Source: Myxococcaceae bacterium (lineage in GTDB: Bacteria; Myxococcota; Myxococcia; Myxococcales; Myxococcaceae). From it: DNA of 12,781 nt. The stretch lies in the NCBI GenBank assembly GCA_018262385.1, contig JAGSPQ010000012.1, positions 1 through 12,781 on the forward strand, written 5' to 3'. A program made the translations under genes and the position numbers. Position 1 is the first letter of the stretch. The number at the start of each line of letters is the position of its first letter. Positions 1 through 7,135 of the stretch are shown here, one piece after another. The notes beneath the pieces are model-generated. The model was not told where the DNA came from. It ran no database searches and was given only the letters and a program-made list of their open reading frames with translations.

Positions 1-163
1 CGCCACCCGACCCGCCAGACCCACCGCCCGAGCCGCCCGAGCCGCCCCCGCTGCCTCCGCTGCCCCCGCTGCCTCCACCGGTTCCGCCTTTGCCACCTCC
101 GCAGGAGGATCCGAGGACGGCACAGCTCACGGCCACGACAGCGACGACGAGGAAACGCTTCAT
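1..163 (-). CDS. Putative lipoprotein with Gly/Ser linker, N-terminal part only
   Basis: The gene begins at an ATG (bases 163-161) and is still open at the window edge, so only 54 residues are visible. The N-terminus is a short basic start (MKRF) followed by a hydrophobic stretch rich in Val and Ala. Two cysteines, Cys14 and Cys21, could each be the lipidated residue of a type II signal peptide; the contexts AVSC and GSSC are both imperfect lipoboxes. After Cys21 the chain is almost only Gly and Ser in GGS/GGGS units, the kind of flexible spacer that myxobacterial surface lipoproteins place before their folded domain. That domain lies outside the window, so no function can be given. A good Shine-Dalgarno sequence (GGAGAG, 172-177, 8 nt from the ATG) supports this start. 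It is on the same strand as the RND operon but 120 bp downstream of its last gene, and may have its own promoter. Confidence 0.72.
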   Translation of the reverse strand, partial: MKRFLVVAVVAVSCAVLGSSCGGGKGGTGGGSGGSGGSGGGSGGSGGGSGGSGG

Positions 164-171
164 TGGTGGGT

Positions 172-177
172 CTCTCC
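172..177 (-). promoter_or_regulatory. Shine-Dalgarno site of the left-edge lipoprotein
   Basis: On the minus strand the sequence GGAGAG lies 8 nt before the ATG at 163. It is one of the best ribosome-binding sites in the window and fixes the start of the partial lipoprotein gene. Confidence 0.6.
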
Positions 178-234
178 GGGAAAAGGCGAGACGAAATAGA
201 CGAAAACGAGGGCCAAAGGAAATCGCTTCGCAAC

Positions 235-284
235 GGCCTGCCCGACTTCGGAGCGCACGAGCTGCGCTGAAGCCAGGCCTGCCC
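235..284. repeat. Hairpin between two 9-bp direct repeats after the last RND-operon gene
   Basis: The 120 bp between the 144-aa protein gene and the lipoprotein hold a perfect 6-bp inverted repeat (AGCGCA 252-257, loop 258-262, TGCGCT 263-268). Identical 9-bp sequences GGCCTGCCC lie on either side, at 235-243 and 276-284. The second copy touches the stop codon of the upstream gene. The hairpin is where a transcription terminator would be expected, but no T-run follows it on the minus strand, so it is not a textbook intrinsic terminator. The direct repeats may be chance in such GC-rich DNA. Confidence 0.3.
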
Positions 285-718
285 TACTCGAAGAACTTGA
301 GGATCGCGCCGAGGGCCAGCAGCGCCGCCAGCCCTCCGAGCACGATGATCCACGCCAGGCGGGTGGTGCTGAGCACCCCCATCTTCGACTGTGCCGCCGA
401 AGGGTCGAGGTGGATCAGGCTCGCGTCGGGCCGCCGCCGGACCAGCTCTGCCAGCAGCGACTGAAACGCGCTGTCGACCGCGCGCACGTTGAGCTTCTTC
501 GACTTCTGCTTTCCGCCCGGGTCCTCGTACGCCACGATCAACTGCGCGTCGTACGCCTGGTCTCCATCGGGCAGCGGTGCGACACAGAAGTGCCGCACCG
601 CGAGCACCGGGATGTCGAGGTTCGACATCGGCCCCTTCGAGACGAGCCGATCGTCGCTGAGCGTGAGCTCGAGCGACGCCAATCCAAACTCGAGCTTGTA
701 GAAGAGGGGGGGCGCCAT
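284..718 (-). CDS. Small tail-anchored membrane protein of unknown function, third gene of RND operon
   Basis: 144 residues. I do not recognise a named family. Residues 1-105 are a soluble, strand-rich segment with alternating hydrophobic residues (for example the LASLELTLSDDRLVSKGP area). This recalls small bacterial PH-like beta domains, but that is only an impression. Residues 121-141 form a single strongly hydrophobic helix followed by KFFE, and there is no N-terminal signal. The protein therefore looks tail-anchored, with the bulk in the cytoplasm. The ATG at 718 lies 21 bp after the stop of the RND pump gene, with only a weak Shine-Dalgarno candidate, so co-transcription and perhaps coupling with the pump are likely. 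One cysteine (Cys45) and no obvious catalytic motif are seen. It could be an accessory or stability factor of the pump, or an unrelated membrane sensor; the sequence does not decide. Confidence 0.72.
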   Translation of the reverse strand: MAPPLFYKLEFGLASLELTLSDDRLVSKGPMSNLDIPVLAVRHFCVAPLPDGDQAYDAQLIVAYEDPGGKQKSKKLNVRAVDSAFQSLLAELVRRRPDASLIHLDPSAAQSKMGVLSTTRLAWIIVLGGLAALLALGAILKFFE

Positions 719-739
719 CGCGCCAGCATACGTCTCGCC

Positions 740-3700
740 TCACTTCCCTGCGGCGATCGGCGGCCCGGCCCGCCGCCAGCGCTTCAGCCGCTCGCGCTGC
801 CGCCCCACGAACGCCGAGAGGTCATCGAAGTACGAGTAGGCGACCGGCACCGCCAGCAGGGTCAGCGCCAGCGACAGCACTTGCCCGCCCACCACCACCC
901 CGGCGGTGGCGCGGTTGAACCCGGCACCGACTCCGCGCGCGATCACCAGCGGGATCATCCCCGCCACGAACGCGAAGGTGGTCATCAAGATCGGCCGCAA
1001 GCGATCGAGGTTGCCCTTCAAGATCGCCTCTGCCCGCGGCATCCCCTGCTCGCGCAGCTTGTTGGTGTGGTCGATCTGCAGAATCGCGTTCTTCTTCACC
1101 CCTCCGAAGAGCACGAAGATCCCGAGGAAGCTGTACACGTCGAGCGCCTGCCCGAAGAGGATCACCGACAGGATCGCGAACGGCAGCGTCAGCGGCAGCG
1201 AGATCAGGATCGTGACCGGGTGCAGCCACGACTCGAACTGCGCCGCGAGGATCAGGTACATGAAGACCATCGACGCGAGCAGGCCGAGGAGGAAGCTGAG
1301 GCCCGTCTGCGCCATCAGCTTCGTCTGGCCCTGCGGCTCGACGCGATAGCCCGGCGGCAGCTGCTCGCTCTGCAGCACCCGGGCGATCTCCTGGGCGAGC
1401 GCGCCCTCGCTCACTCCCGGCGCGGCGTTGGCGAGGAAGGTCACCTGCCGCTGCCGCTGGTAGCGATCGATCGACGCGGGCCCTTCTCCCCGCTTCAGTT
1501 GCACCACGTCCGCCAGCAGCACCTGCCCCACCTTGCTCGAGGGCACGGTGAGCAGCCGCAGCGCGTCCTCGTTGGTGCGGTAGCGATCGGTCGCCTGCAC
1601 CACGATGTCGTACTGCTCCGAGCCCTCGGCGTAGCTCGAGACCTTCTGCCCGCCGACCAGCAACTGCAGCGCCGAGGCCACGTCGGCCACCTGCACGCCG
1701 AGATCCGCGGCGCGATCGCGATCGACGCTCACCTGCAGCTCGGGCTTGCCGACCACCAGCGAAGAGTCGACGTCCACCACTCCGGGGAGCGCGCGGATCT
1801 TCTCCAGCACCCGCTGATTGAGCGCGGTCAGCACGCCGAGGTCCGGGCCAGAGACGAGGTACTGGATCCGCGCGGTGGACTGGGTCCCGCCGAACTCGTT
1901 CACGTCGGCGATCGAGAACCGGATCTCGCGCGGCAGCGTGGGGAAGATCTGCTCGCGGACCTCTTCCTTGATCTGGTCCTGGGTCTGCTTGCGCGTCTCG
2001 GGCGGCGACAGCTTGACGTAGATGTTGGCCAGGTTCGCGGTGCGCTGGTCGTCCGCGCCGACGGTGACCAGGGTGGCGATCACGTGGGGCATCGCGCGCA
2101 GCCGGCGGGCCACCCGCTCGGCCTCCAGCGCGCTCGCCGCCACGCTGCGCCCCTCGGGCAGCCGCGCCACCACCTCGAACTGGGCGCGATCGTCGATCGG
2201 CAGAAAGCCCTTTCGCGCCACGGCCGCCAGCGGCACCACCGAGCCGAGCGCGAGGATCGACGCGATCGCCACCACCCAGCGGTGGCGCATCACGAACGCC
2301 AGCCCCCGGCCATAGACCCGCTCGATCGGGTCGTAGAACCGGTGGGCGAGCCGCTCGAGCCTCGTCGGCGCGTGAGGCTTGAGCCACTTCGACGCCAGCA
2401 TCGGAGTGAGGGTGAAGCTGACGAACAGCGAGACCGCGATCGCGAACGACATCGTGATCCCGAAGCTCGAGAGGAACCGCCCCGGCACTCCGCCGATGAA
2501 CGCGATCGGCAGGAAGACGGCGATCAGCGACAGGGTGGTGGCGGTCACCGCCATCCCGATCTCGCGGGTGCCGGCAATCGCCGCTTGCTTCGGCTCGAGC
2601 GCCTTCTCGGCCACCTGCCGGTAGATGTTCTCCAGCACCACGATCGCGTCGTCGATCACGATCCCCACCGCCAGCGCGAGGGCGAGCAGGGTGATGGTGT
2701 TGAGCGTGTAGCCCTGGATCCGCATCAGCGCGAAGGTGCCGATGATCGAGGTCGGGATCGCCACCGCCGCGATCACCGTGCTGCGCAGGTTGCCGAGGAA
2801 GATCAGCACCACGATCGCCGCGAAGATCGCCCCCAGCACCAGGTGCTCGTTCACCGCGGCGATCCCGGTGCGAATCACCTGCGACTGATCGCGCTGCACC
2901 TGCAGCCCGAAGCCGGGCGGCAGCTCCCTGGAGATCAAGTCCAGGCGCGCCCGCACCGTGTCGACCACCTCGACGGTGTTGGTGCCCGACTGCTTGCGCA
3001 GCGCGAGCAGCACGGTGGGCTCTCCATTCCAGTTGGCGGCGGTCTCGACGTCCTCCGCGCCGTCCTCGACCTGGGCGATCTCCGCGAGCCGGATCGCCCG
3101 GCCCCCCTGCTGGCGGACGATGATCGTGCCCAGCTCTTCGACCGAGCGCACCCGCCCGCTGACCCGCAGGGTGAGGAAGTCGCGGCTGACGTCGAGCCGG
3201 CCGGCCGGCAAGGTCGTGTTCTGAGCGGCGATCGCCCGCGCCACTTCCCGCGCCGGCAGGCCCAGCGCCCGCAGCCGAACCGGGTCGAGCTTCACGTTTA
3301 TCTGCCGCAGCCGCCCGCCGATGATCCGCACGTCGCCGACGCCGCTCAACGACTCCAGCCGGCGCTGCACCACCCGGTCGGCCAGATCGGTCAGGTCGCG
3401 GGTCGAGGCCTCCTCGGGCCCGTTGAGCGCGATGTAGAGAATCGGCTGCGCGTCGGGATCCAGCTTCTGGATCACCGGCGGCTCGATGTCCGCAGGCAGC
3501 TGGCCGAGCGCGGCGTTGATCTTCTGCTGCACCTCCTGGGCGGCGACGTCGATGTCCTTCTCGAGCAGGAAGATCACCACCACCTGCGAGACGCCCTCGG
3601 CCGAGAAGCTGCGCAGCTCGTCGATGCCCGAGATGGTGTTCACCGCCCCTTCGATCGGATCCGAGATCTCGGTCTCCACGTCTTCCGGCGAGGCGCCCGG

Positions 3701-3856
3701 CAGCCGGGTCGTCACCACCACCGCGGGGAAGTCGATCTTCGGAAACTGATCGACCCCCAGCTGCCGGTAGAAGACGCCGCCGACCACCAGGATCAGCAGG
3801 CTGAGCACGCTGGCGAACACCGGGCGGTTCACACACAGCTGAGCGAGCCATTGCAT
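740..3856 (-). CDS. RND (HAE1-type) multidrug efflux pump, inner-membrane permease
   Basis: 1038 residues, the normal length for AcrB/MdtB/MdtC-type proton-driven exporters. The usual plan is visible: TM1 near 11-29, a large periplasmic porter/docking half (30-335), TM2-TM6 (about 335-487), TM7 (524-543), a second periplasmic half (550-850), and TM8-TM12 (about 852-1008). The proton-relay residues are present: Asp402-Asp403 in GIVIDDAIVVLEN (TM4), Lys922 in GGVKKNAILQID (TM10), and Arg952 and Thr959 in RLRPILMTT (TM11). By motif alignment these correspond to D407, D408, K940, R971 and T978 of AcrB. The KK in TM10 is more like MdtB/MdtC than AcrB. The start is well set: ATG at 3856 with Shine-Dalgarno GAGGA (3861-3865) overlapping the adaptor gene's stop, 9 bp between the genes. 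The substrate cannot be read from sequence. No outer-membrane TolC-like gene is in the window. Confidence 0.96.
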   Translation of the reverse strand: MQWLAQLCVNRPVFASVLSLLILVVGGVFYRQLGVDQFPKIDFPAVVVTTRLPGASPEDVETEISDPIEGAVNTISGIDELRSFSAEGVSQVVVIFLLEKDIDVAAQEVQQKINAALGQLPADIEPPVIQKLDPDAQPILYIALNGPEEASTRDLTDLADRVVQRRLESLSGVGDVRIIGGRLRQINVKLDPVRLRALGLPAREVARAIAAQNTTLPAGRLDVSRDFLTLRVSGRVRSVEELGTIIVRQQGGRAIRLAEIAQVEDGAEDVETAANWNGEPTVLLALRKQSGTNTVEVVDTVRARLDLISRELPPGFGLQVQRDQSQVIRTGIAAVNEHLVLGAIFAAIVVLIFLGNLRSTVIAAVAIPTSIIGTFALMRIQGYTLNTITLLALALAVGIVIDDAIVVLENIYRQVAEKALEPKQAAIAGTREIGMAVTATTLSLIAVFLPIAFIGGVPGRFLSSFGITMSFAIAVSLFVSFTLTPMLASKWLKPHAPTRLERLAHRFYDPIERVYGRGLAFVMRHRWVVAIASILALGSVVPLAAVARKGFLPIDDRAQFEVVARLPEGRSVAASALEAERVARRLRAMPHVIATLVTVGADDQRTANLANIYVKLSPPETRKQTQDQIKEEVREQIFPTLPREIRFSIADVNEFGGTQSTARIQYLVSGPDLGVLTALNQRVLEKIRALPGVVDVDSSLVVGKPELQVSVDRDRAADLGVQVADVASALQLLVGGQKVSSYAEGSEQYDIVVQATDRYRTNEDALRLLTVPSSKVGQVLLADVVQLKRGEGPASIDRYQRQRQVTFLANAAPGVSEGALAQEIARVLQSEQLPPGYRVEPQGQTKLMAQTGLSFLLGLLASMVFMYLILAAQFESWLHPVTILISLPLTLPFAILSVILFGQALDVYSFLGIFVLFGGVKKNAILQIDHTNKLREQGMPRAEAILKGNLDRLRPILMTTFAFVAGMIPLVIARGVGAGFNRATAGVVVGGQVLSLALTLLAVPVAYSYFDDLSAFVGRQRERLKRWRRAGPPIAAGK

Positions 3857-3865
3857 CGTGTCCTC

Positions 3866-4981
3866 TCAGCGCCTTGCCGACGGCGCGTTGACGACTTTCA
3901 CCGGCGCTCCATCGCGGAGCTTCGAAGGAGGCTCGAGCACCACCCACTCGCCGTCCTTCAGCTCTTCGAGCAGCGCGATCCGCCCCTCGAAGGTGACCCC
4001 GGTTCGCACCACCCGCTCGACCGCCTTCCCGTCGCGGACGAGGAACAGCCGGCGCACGTTCCCCTCGCTCCGGATTGCATCCAGCGGAACCGTCGGCAGC
4101 CGCTCTTCGCCGATTCGCAGCGCGACAGTGGCGAACATCCCCGGCAGCAGCAGCCCTTCGGGGTTGGGGGCAAACGCCTCGATGATCCGATCGCGCGTCT
4201 CGGGCCGCAGCGCCGGGCTGACCAGGCGCACCGTCGCCGGAAACGTCCGGCCCTCCCAGGTGGAGACCTCGAGCTGCAGCTGCTGGCCGATCCGCACCAG
4301 CCCCACCACCGGCTCGGGGACGCTGATTGTCACCCGCGCCGGATTGATCGAATAGACGCTCGCCACCTTGGTCTGCGGCTGCACGTACTCGCCGACGTTG
4401 ACGAAGCGCTCGCCGACCAGTCCGGCGATCGGAGCGCGGATCACCGTCTCGCCCTCGTGGGTGGCGGCGAGCGCGGCGTTGGCCCGGGCCGCGCTCGCCT
4501 GCGAAGCCTGGGCGGCGCACTCCGCGGCCAGCTTGTCGTGCTCGGCTTGCGAGATGGCGCCCTTCGACAGCAGGGTGTCGGCGCGCTCGCACTCGACCTG
4601 CGACGCCTGGGCCTGTCTCTTCGCCGCCCGGGCCTCGGCGCGCGCCGCCTTCGTGCTCAAGCCGGCCGCCCTGGCGTCCACCACCACCATCACCGCGCCG
4701 GCGGCCACCGGGTTGCCGCGCTCGACCCGGGTCTGGGTGACGCGCCCGGAGACGTTGGCCGCCACGTCCGACTGGCGGTCGGCGACCACGCTTCCGGTGA
4801 GGACGAGAAAGCGCGGCATCTGCGCCACCCGCACCGGCGCGATCGTCACCTCCAGCGGCGCCTGCTGCGGGCCGGCGTCGACCGCGTCCTCACCTCGAGT
4901 CTGGCAGGCGCAGACGAGCAGCCCCAACACCAGCGGGGCGGTGGCGCGGCCCAACCCATGGAGATCGGCTCGGCTCATCAT
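3866..4981 (-). CDS. RND efflux periplasmic adaptor (membrane fusion protein), probable lipoprotein
   Basis: 371 residues from the chosen start. It is the periplasmic adaptor that bridges the RND pump encoded next (9 bp downstream) to an outer-membrane channel. Domains in order: signal sequence with a lipobox-like LLVCAC (Cys26 as likely lipid anchor); first half of the lipoyl/barrel-sandwich domain (about 70-105, ANVSGRVTQTRVERGNPV); a rather short Ala/Gln-rich alpha-hairpin (108-172); second lipoyl half (178-205, VIRAPIAGLVGERFVNVGEY); beta-barrel (212-290); and membrane-proximal domain (293-365). An upstream in-frame ATG at 5032 would add 17 residues. I prefer the ATG pair at 4981/4978 because the signal peptide then starts properly, and because 5032 lies inside an inverted repeat. 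No good Shine-Dalgarno precedes either start. Family assignment is firm; lipidation is inferred. Confidence 0.93.
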   Translation of the reverse strand: MMSRADLHGLGRATAPLVLGLLVCACQTRGEDAVDAGPQQAPLEVTIAPVRVAQMPRFLVLTGSVVADRQSDVAANVSGRVTQTRVERGNPVAAGAVMVVVDARAAGLSTKAARAEARAAKRQAQASQVECERADTLLSKGAISQAEHDKLAAECAAQASQASAARANAALAATHEGETVIRAPIAGLVGERFVNVGEYVQPQTKVASVYSINPARVTISVPEPVVGLVRIGQQLQLEVSTWEGRTFPATVRLVSPALRPETRDRIIEAFAPNPEGLLLPGMFATVALRIGEERLPTVPLDAIRSEGNVRRLFLVRDGKAVERVVRTGVTFEGRIALLEELKDGEWVVLEPPSKLRDGAPVKVVNAPSARR

Positions 4982-5068
4982 GTGTCGAGACGACAACGGT
5001 GCACGCACTGGGCCGCCTCGAGGCCCGCGCACGCCCGCGCAAAATTCGCTGCGCCGCGCGGGCGTCTT
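4982..5068 (-). promoter_or_regulatory. Intergenic control region before the efflux operon: inverted repeat and palindrome
   Basis: This 87-bp gap separates the cytochrome gene from the adaptor gene. It contains a perfect 10-bp inverted repeat (5031-5040 and 5056-5065, 15-nt spacer) that starts 3 nt past the cytochrome stop codon, and a separate perfect 10-bp palindrome GCCTCGAGGC at 5015-5024. The large hairpin could end transcription of the cytochrome block, though no T-run follows it on the minus strand. The palindrome is the right size for a half of a regulator operator, such as the TetR-type repressors that often control RND pumps. I see no convincing -35/-10 pair here, so whether the efflux genes have their own promoter is open. 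Confidence 0.4.
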
Positions 5069-6454
5069 TCAGCGCACCCCGTGCCGCAGGTACGCGATCA
5101 GCGCGCGCTTCTCGTCGTCCGGCAGCCCGCGACAGGTCATCCAGTGTCCGCCCGCTCGCTGTCCGTCGCCGGCGTCCGCTGCGCGCGGCGCCAGACAGAA
5201 CAGCTCCTCGAGGCCGTTGACGCTGCCGTTGTGCAGCAGCCGCTGGGTGGCGAACAGCCCGGTGAGCCGGGGCGCCTTCACCCCGCGGGTAATCGACTCG
5301 GGCCCGGCGCGCAGTCCGCAGCAGGCGTACCCGTCGGGACCCGGGGCGTAGATCTTCGCGTAGGCGTCGTCGGTCTCGAGCTCGGCGAAGGTGTAGACCC
5401 GGGTGCCGCCGCCATGCGGGCCGTCGTGACACTTCGCGCAGCCGCGCTCGCCGAACAGCCGAGCCCCCTCCTCCACCCGAGCGTCCGCCACCGGCGCGGG
5501 CGAGCGCAGGCGGTAGATGTAGTCGCGCAGCGGAATCAGCTGCTCCTGGGTCCACGCCGGCCCCACCCCGATCGCGACGAAGCCCTCGATGAACTCCATC
5601 AGCGAGTGGACGCCGCCGTTCCACGACAGCATCTCGTGCGCCATCCCGGCCCGGGCGCGCGCTTCGCTGCCGGGCAGATCCCAGAGCGGGAGGATCCGGC
5701 TCACCGTCCACACCCCGTCGTCGAGCAGCGGTGGGGTGAGGAAGTCCATCGTCCCCGGAGCGAGCGCGAGGAACCGGACCTGGTCCTCGAGCGTCAGCTG
5801 CGCGCCGGCCGAGGTGATCAGCGACAGGCCCAGCAGCCCCGCTTCCGCGCTGTAGCCCGCGCGTTCCTTCGCCGCGAGCACGTGGCGGCGCAGCGTGGCC
5901 CGCAACGCCGGAGCGGTGGTCTTGCTCTCCAGGTCGAAGCTCAGGCTCAGCGGCGCGCCGATCGAGGCGATCAACGTGCCGTAGTCGAGGCGCTCGTTGG
6001 CGGCGCCGACCGCGTACCGCCCGTCGGGCAGCCTGGCGAAGTGGCAGGCGGCGCAGGTGAACGCGTGGGTCGACAGGCTCCCGGGCGCGAGGCCGATCGG
6101 CATCCCGTCCTCGCTGGCCGGATCGGGGATCATCCCCATTGCTTCGAAGCCGCGCCCGTAGAACGCCGGGTAGTGCTTCTGGTCGAAGCGCAGCAGCCGC
6201 GAGGGCACGCCCACCGTGCCGAAGGTCTCGCGGAAGAACATCCACTTGCCGCAGCGCAGCCGGGTCGCCTCGTCGCGCGCGCCGTTCGCGTACGCCTCGC
6301 ACGCCCCTTCCAGCCGCCCGGTCTCGAGCACCGCCTCCAGCGACGCATCGAGATCGTGGGTCGGCGGGGTGCCCGCCGCATCGACCGGGCGGACGTGCCG
6401 CACCGCGCACGACGCGGCGATCAGGATCAGCAGCCAGGTGCGGGGGTGCTTCAT
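5069..6454 (-). CDS. Periplasmic diheme c-type cytochrome, MauG/CCP-like second heme domain
   Basis: 461 residues with an N-terminal signal sequence (MKHPRTWLLILIAASC; cleavage near residues 25-28, or lipidation at Cys16 is possible). Two covalent heme-binding motifs are visible: CAACH at 134-138 and CAKCH at 339-343. After the second heme, LLHNGSVNGLEELF (about 406-419) matches the His-containing loop seen in diheme cytochrome c peroxidases and MauG-like proteins, where HDGS is followed by a LEE helix. His408 is thus a candidate distal residue. Spacing between the hemes is about 200 residues, and the chain is longer than typical bacterial CCPs (about 320-350) but shorter than rubber oxygenases of the RoxA type. 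Extra cysteines (52, 68, 378-379, 420, 441) suggest disulfides. The gene starts 12 bp after the HHE-protein gene, pointing to co-expression. Peroxidase or oxygenase activity is inference; the substrate is unknown. Confidence 0.85.
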   Translation of the reverse strand: MKHPRTWLLILIAASCAVRHVRPVDAAGTPPTHDLDASLEAVLETGRLEGACEAYANGARDEATRLRCGKWMFFRETFGTVGVPSRLLRFDQKHYPAFYGRGFEAMGMIPDPASEDGMPIGLAPGSLSTHAFTCAACHFARLPDGRYAVGAANERLDYGTLIASIGAPLSLSFDLESKTTAPALRATLRRHVLAAKERAGYSAEAGLLGLSLITSAGAQLTLEDQVRFLALAPGTMDFLTPPLLDDGVWTVSRILPLWDLPGSEARARAGMAHEMLSWNGGVHSLMEFIEGFVAIGVGPAWTQEQLIPLRDYIYRLRSPAPVADARVEEGARLFGERGCAKCHDGPHGGGTRVYTFAELETDDAYAKIYAPGPDGYACCGLRAGPESITRGVKAPRLTGLFATQRLLHNGSVNGLEELFCLAPRAADAGDGQRAGGHWMTCRGLPDDEKRALIAYLRHGVR

Positions 6455-6466
6455 GCCGCGCGTCGC

Positions 6467-7111
6467 TCAGCCGACCCGATGCGGCAGCTCGTCCCACTCC
6501 GATTGATTCCACCACTCCTTCTCGACCCCGTCGCAGCGGCTGCCGAAGGCCGGGCAGATCACGCAACCCTCGCCGCGGATGATCGCCAGATCCTCGAACC
6601 CCGGGTAGCGCGCCACCAGCGCGATGCCTCCGTCGCGGGCAGCCCGCTCCTCGGCCGAGGGCTCGCGGTCGGGCAGCGCGTGCACCCCACTGCGCACCAG
6701 GCGGAACTCGGCCTCGGGCAGCAGCACCGAGTTCTCGGCGTCGAGGTGCAGCCAGAGGCCGCGCGAGTAGTCGATCGCCAGCGGCCGCACCGCCGTCATC
6801 TCGGCCCCGCTTTCGAGCAACGGCGCGAGCTGCTCGAGCAGCCCACCCAGCCGCTGGTGATCGCCGGTCAGCACGTGGATCGGGCCGCGATTCGCCGGCA
6901 GCTCGAGCTCGCGCACCAGCGCCGGAAACAGCAGCAGCTCTTCGCGGGCGTGGTGGTGGTGGCCCGCCCAGAGCTGGAAGAACGCGAGGAACCGCGCCCC
7001 ATCCGCCGCCTCGCCTTTTCCTTCCCCGCGCAGCTCGACCCAGCTGCGAAAGGCGCCGAGCACCGCGTCGATCAGCACATGCTCGGCTCTGAGCTCGTCG
7101 AGGAACTTCAC
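6467..7111 (-). CDS. Hemerythrin-like (HHE) metal-binding protein with C-terminal cysteine motif
   Basis: 214 residues, no signal peptide, so probably cytoplasmic. The first 140 residues fit the hemerythrin HHE four-helix bundle: His11 (AEHVLID), His51-54 with Glu58 (HHHHAREELLLFP), His85 (GDHQRLGGL), and His122 with Glu126 (LHLDAEN). Together these give the carboxylate- and histidine-rich diiron site that in this family binds O2, NO or iron. Unusual is the tail at residues 183-193, CVICPAFGSRC, a Cys-x2-Cys-x6-Cys pattern, followed by a Trp-rich end (EKEWWNQSEW). This could hold zinc or an Fe-S cluster, or be redox active. The start is GTG at 7111; an in-frame stop lies four codons upstream, so no longer form is possible. 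It sits 24 bp after the LysM gene and 12 bp before the cytochrome gene. HHE fold is firm; physiological role is inferred only as O2/NO/iron sensing or binding. Confidence 0.88.
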   Translation of the reverse strand: MKFLDELRAEHVLIDAVLGAFRSWVELRGEGKGEAADGARFLAFFQLWAGHHHHAREELLLFPALVRELELPANRGPIHVLTGDHQRLGGLLEQLAPLLESGAEMTAVRPLAIDYSRGLWLHLDAENSVLLPEAEFRLVRSGVHALPDREPSAEERAARDGGIALVARYPGFEDLAIIRGEGCVICPAFGSRCDGVEKEWWNQSEWDELPHRVG

Positions 7112-7135
7112 CCCGCGAGCTTAAACGCGGCCCGC

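Noticed and set aside
200..215. Sigma-54-like TGG...TTCG pattern upstream of the left lipoprotein (minus strand)
   Set aside because: The required GC of the -12 element is replaced by CG at the GG-N10 position, so the key bases do not match.
822..4592. Minus-strand open frame of 1256 codons overlapping the RND pump and adaptor
   Set aside because: Same strand, shifted frame; Arg/Gly/Ala-rich translation without motifs, while the other frame gives complete RND and adaptor families.
4982..5032. Upstream ATG at 5032 for the RND adaptor
   Set aside because: It lies in the arm of a perfect inverted repeat and adds 17 Arg/Pro-rich residues ahead of the signal sequence; the ATG pair at 4981/4978 fits better.
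6949..6960. Run of four His codons resembling an affinity tag
   Set aside because: The run lies inside the second helix of the hemerythrin domain and includes the expected metal ligand before Glu58, so it is a natural part of the protein.
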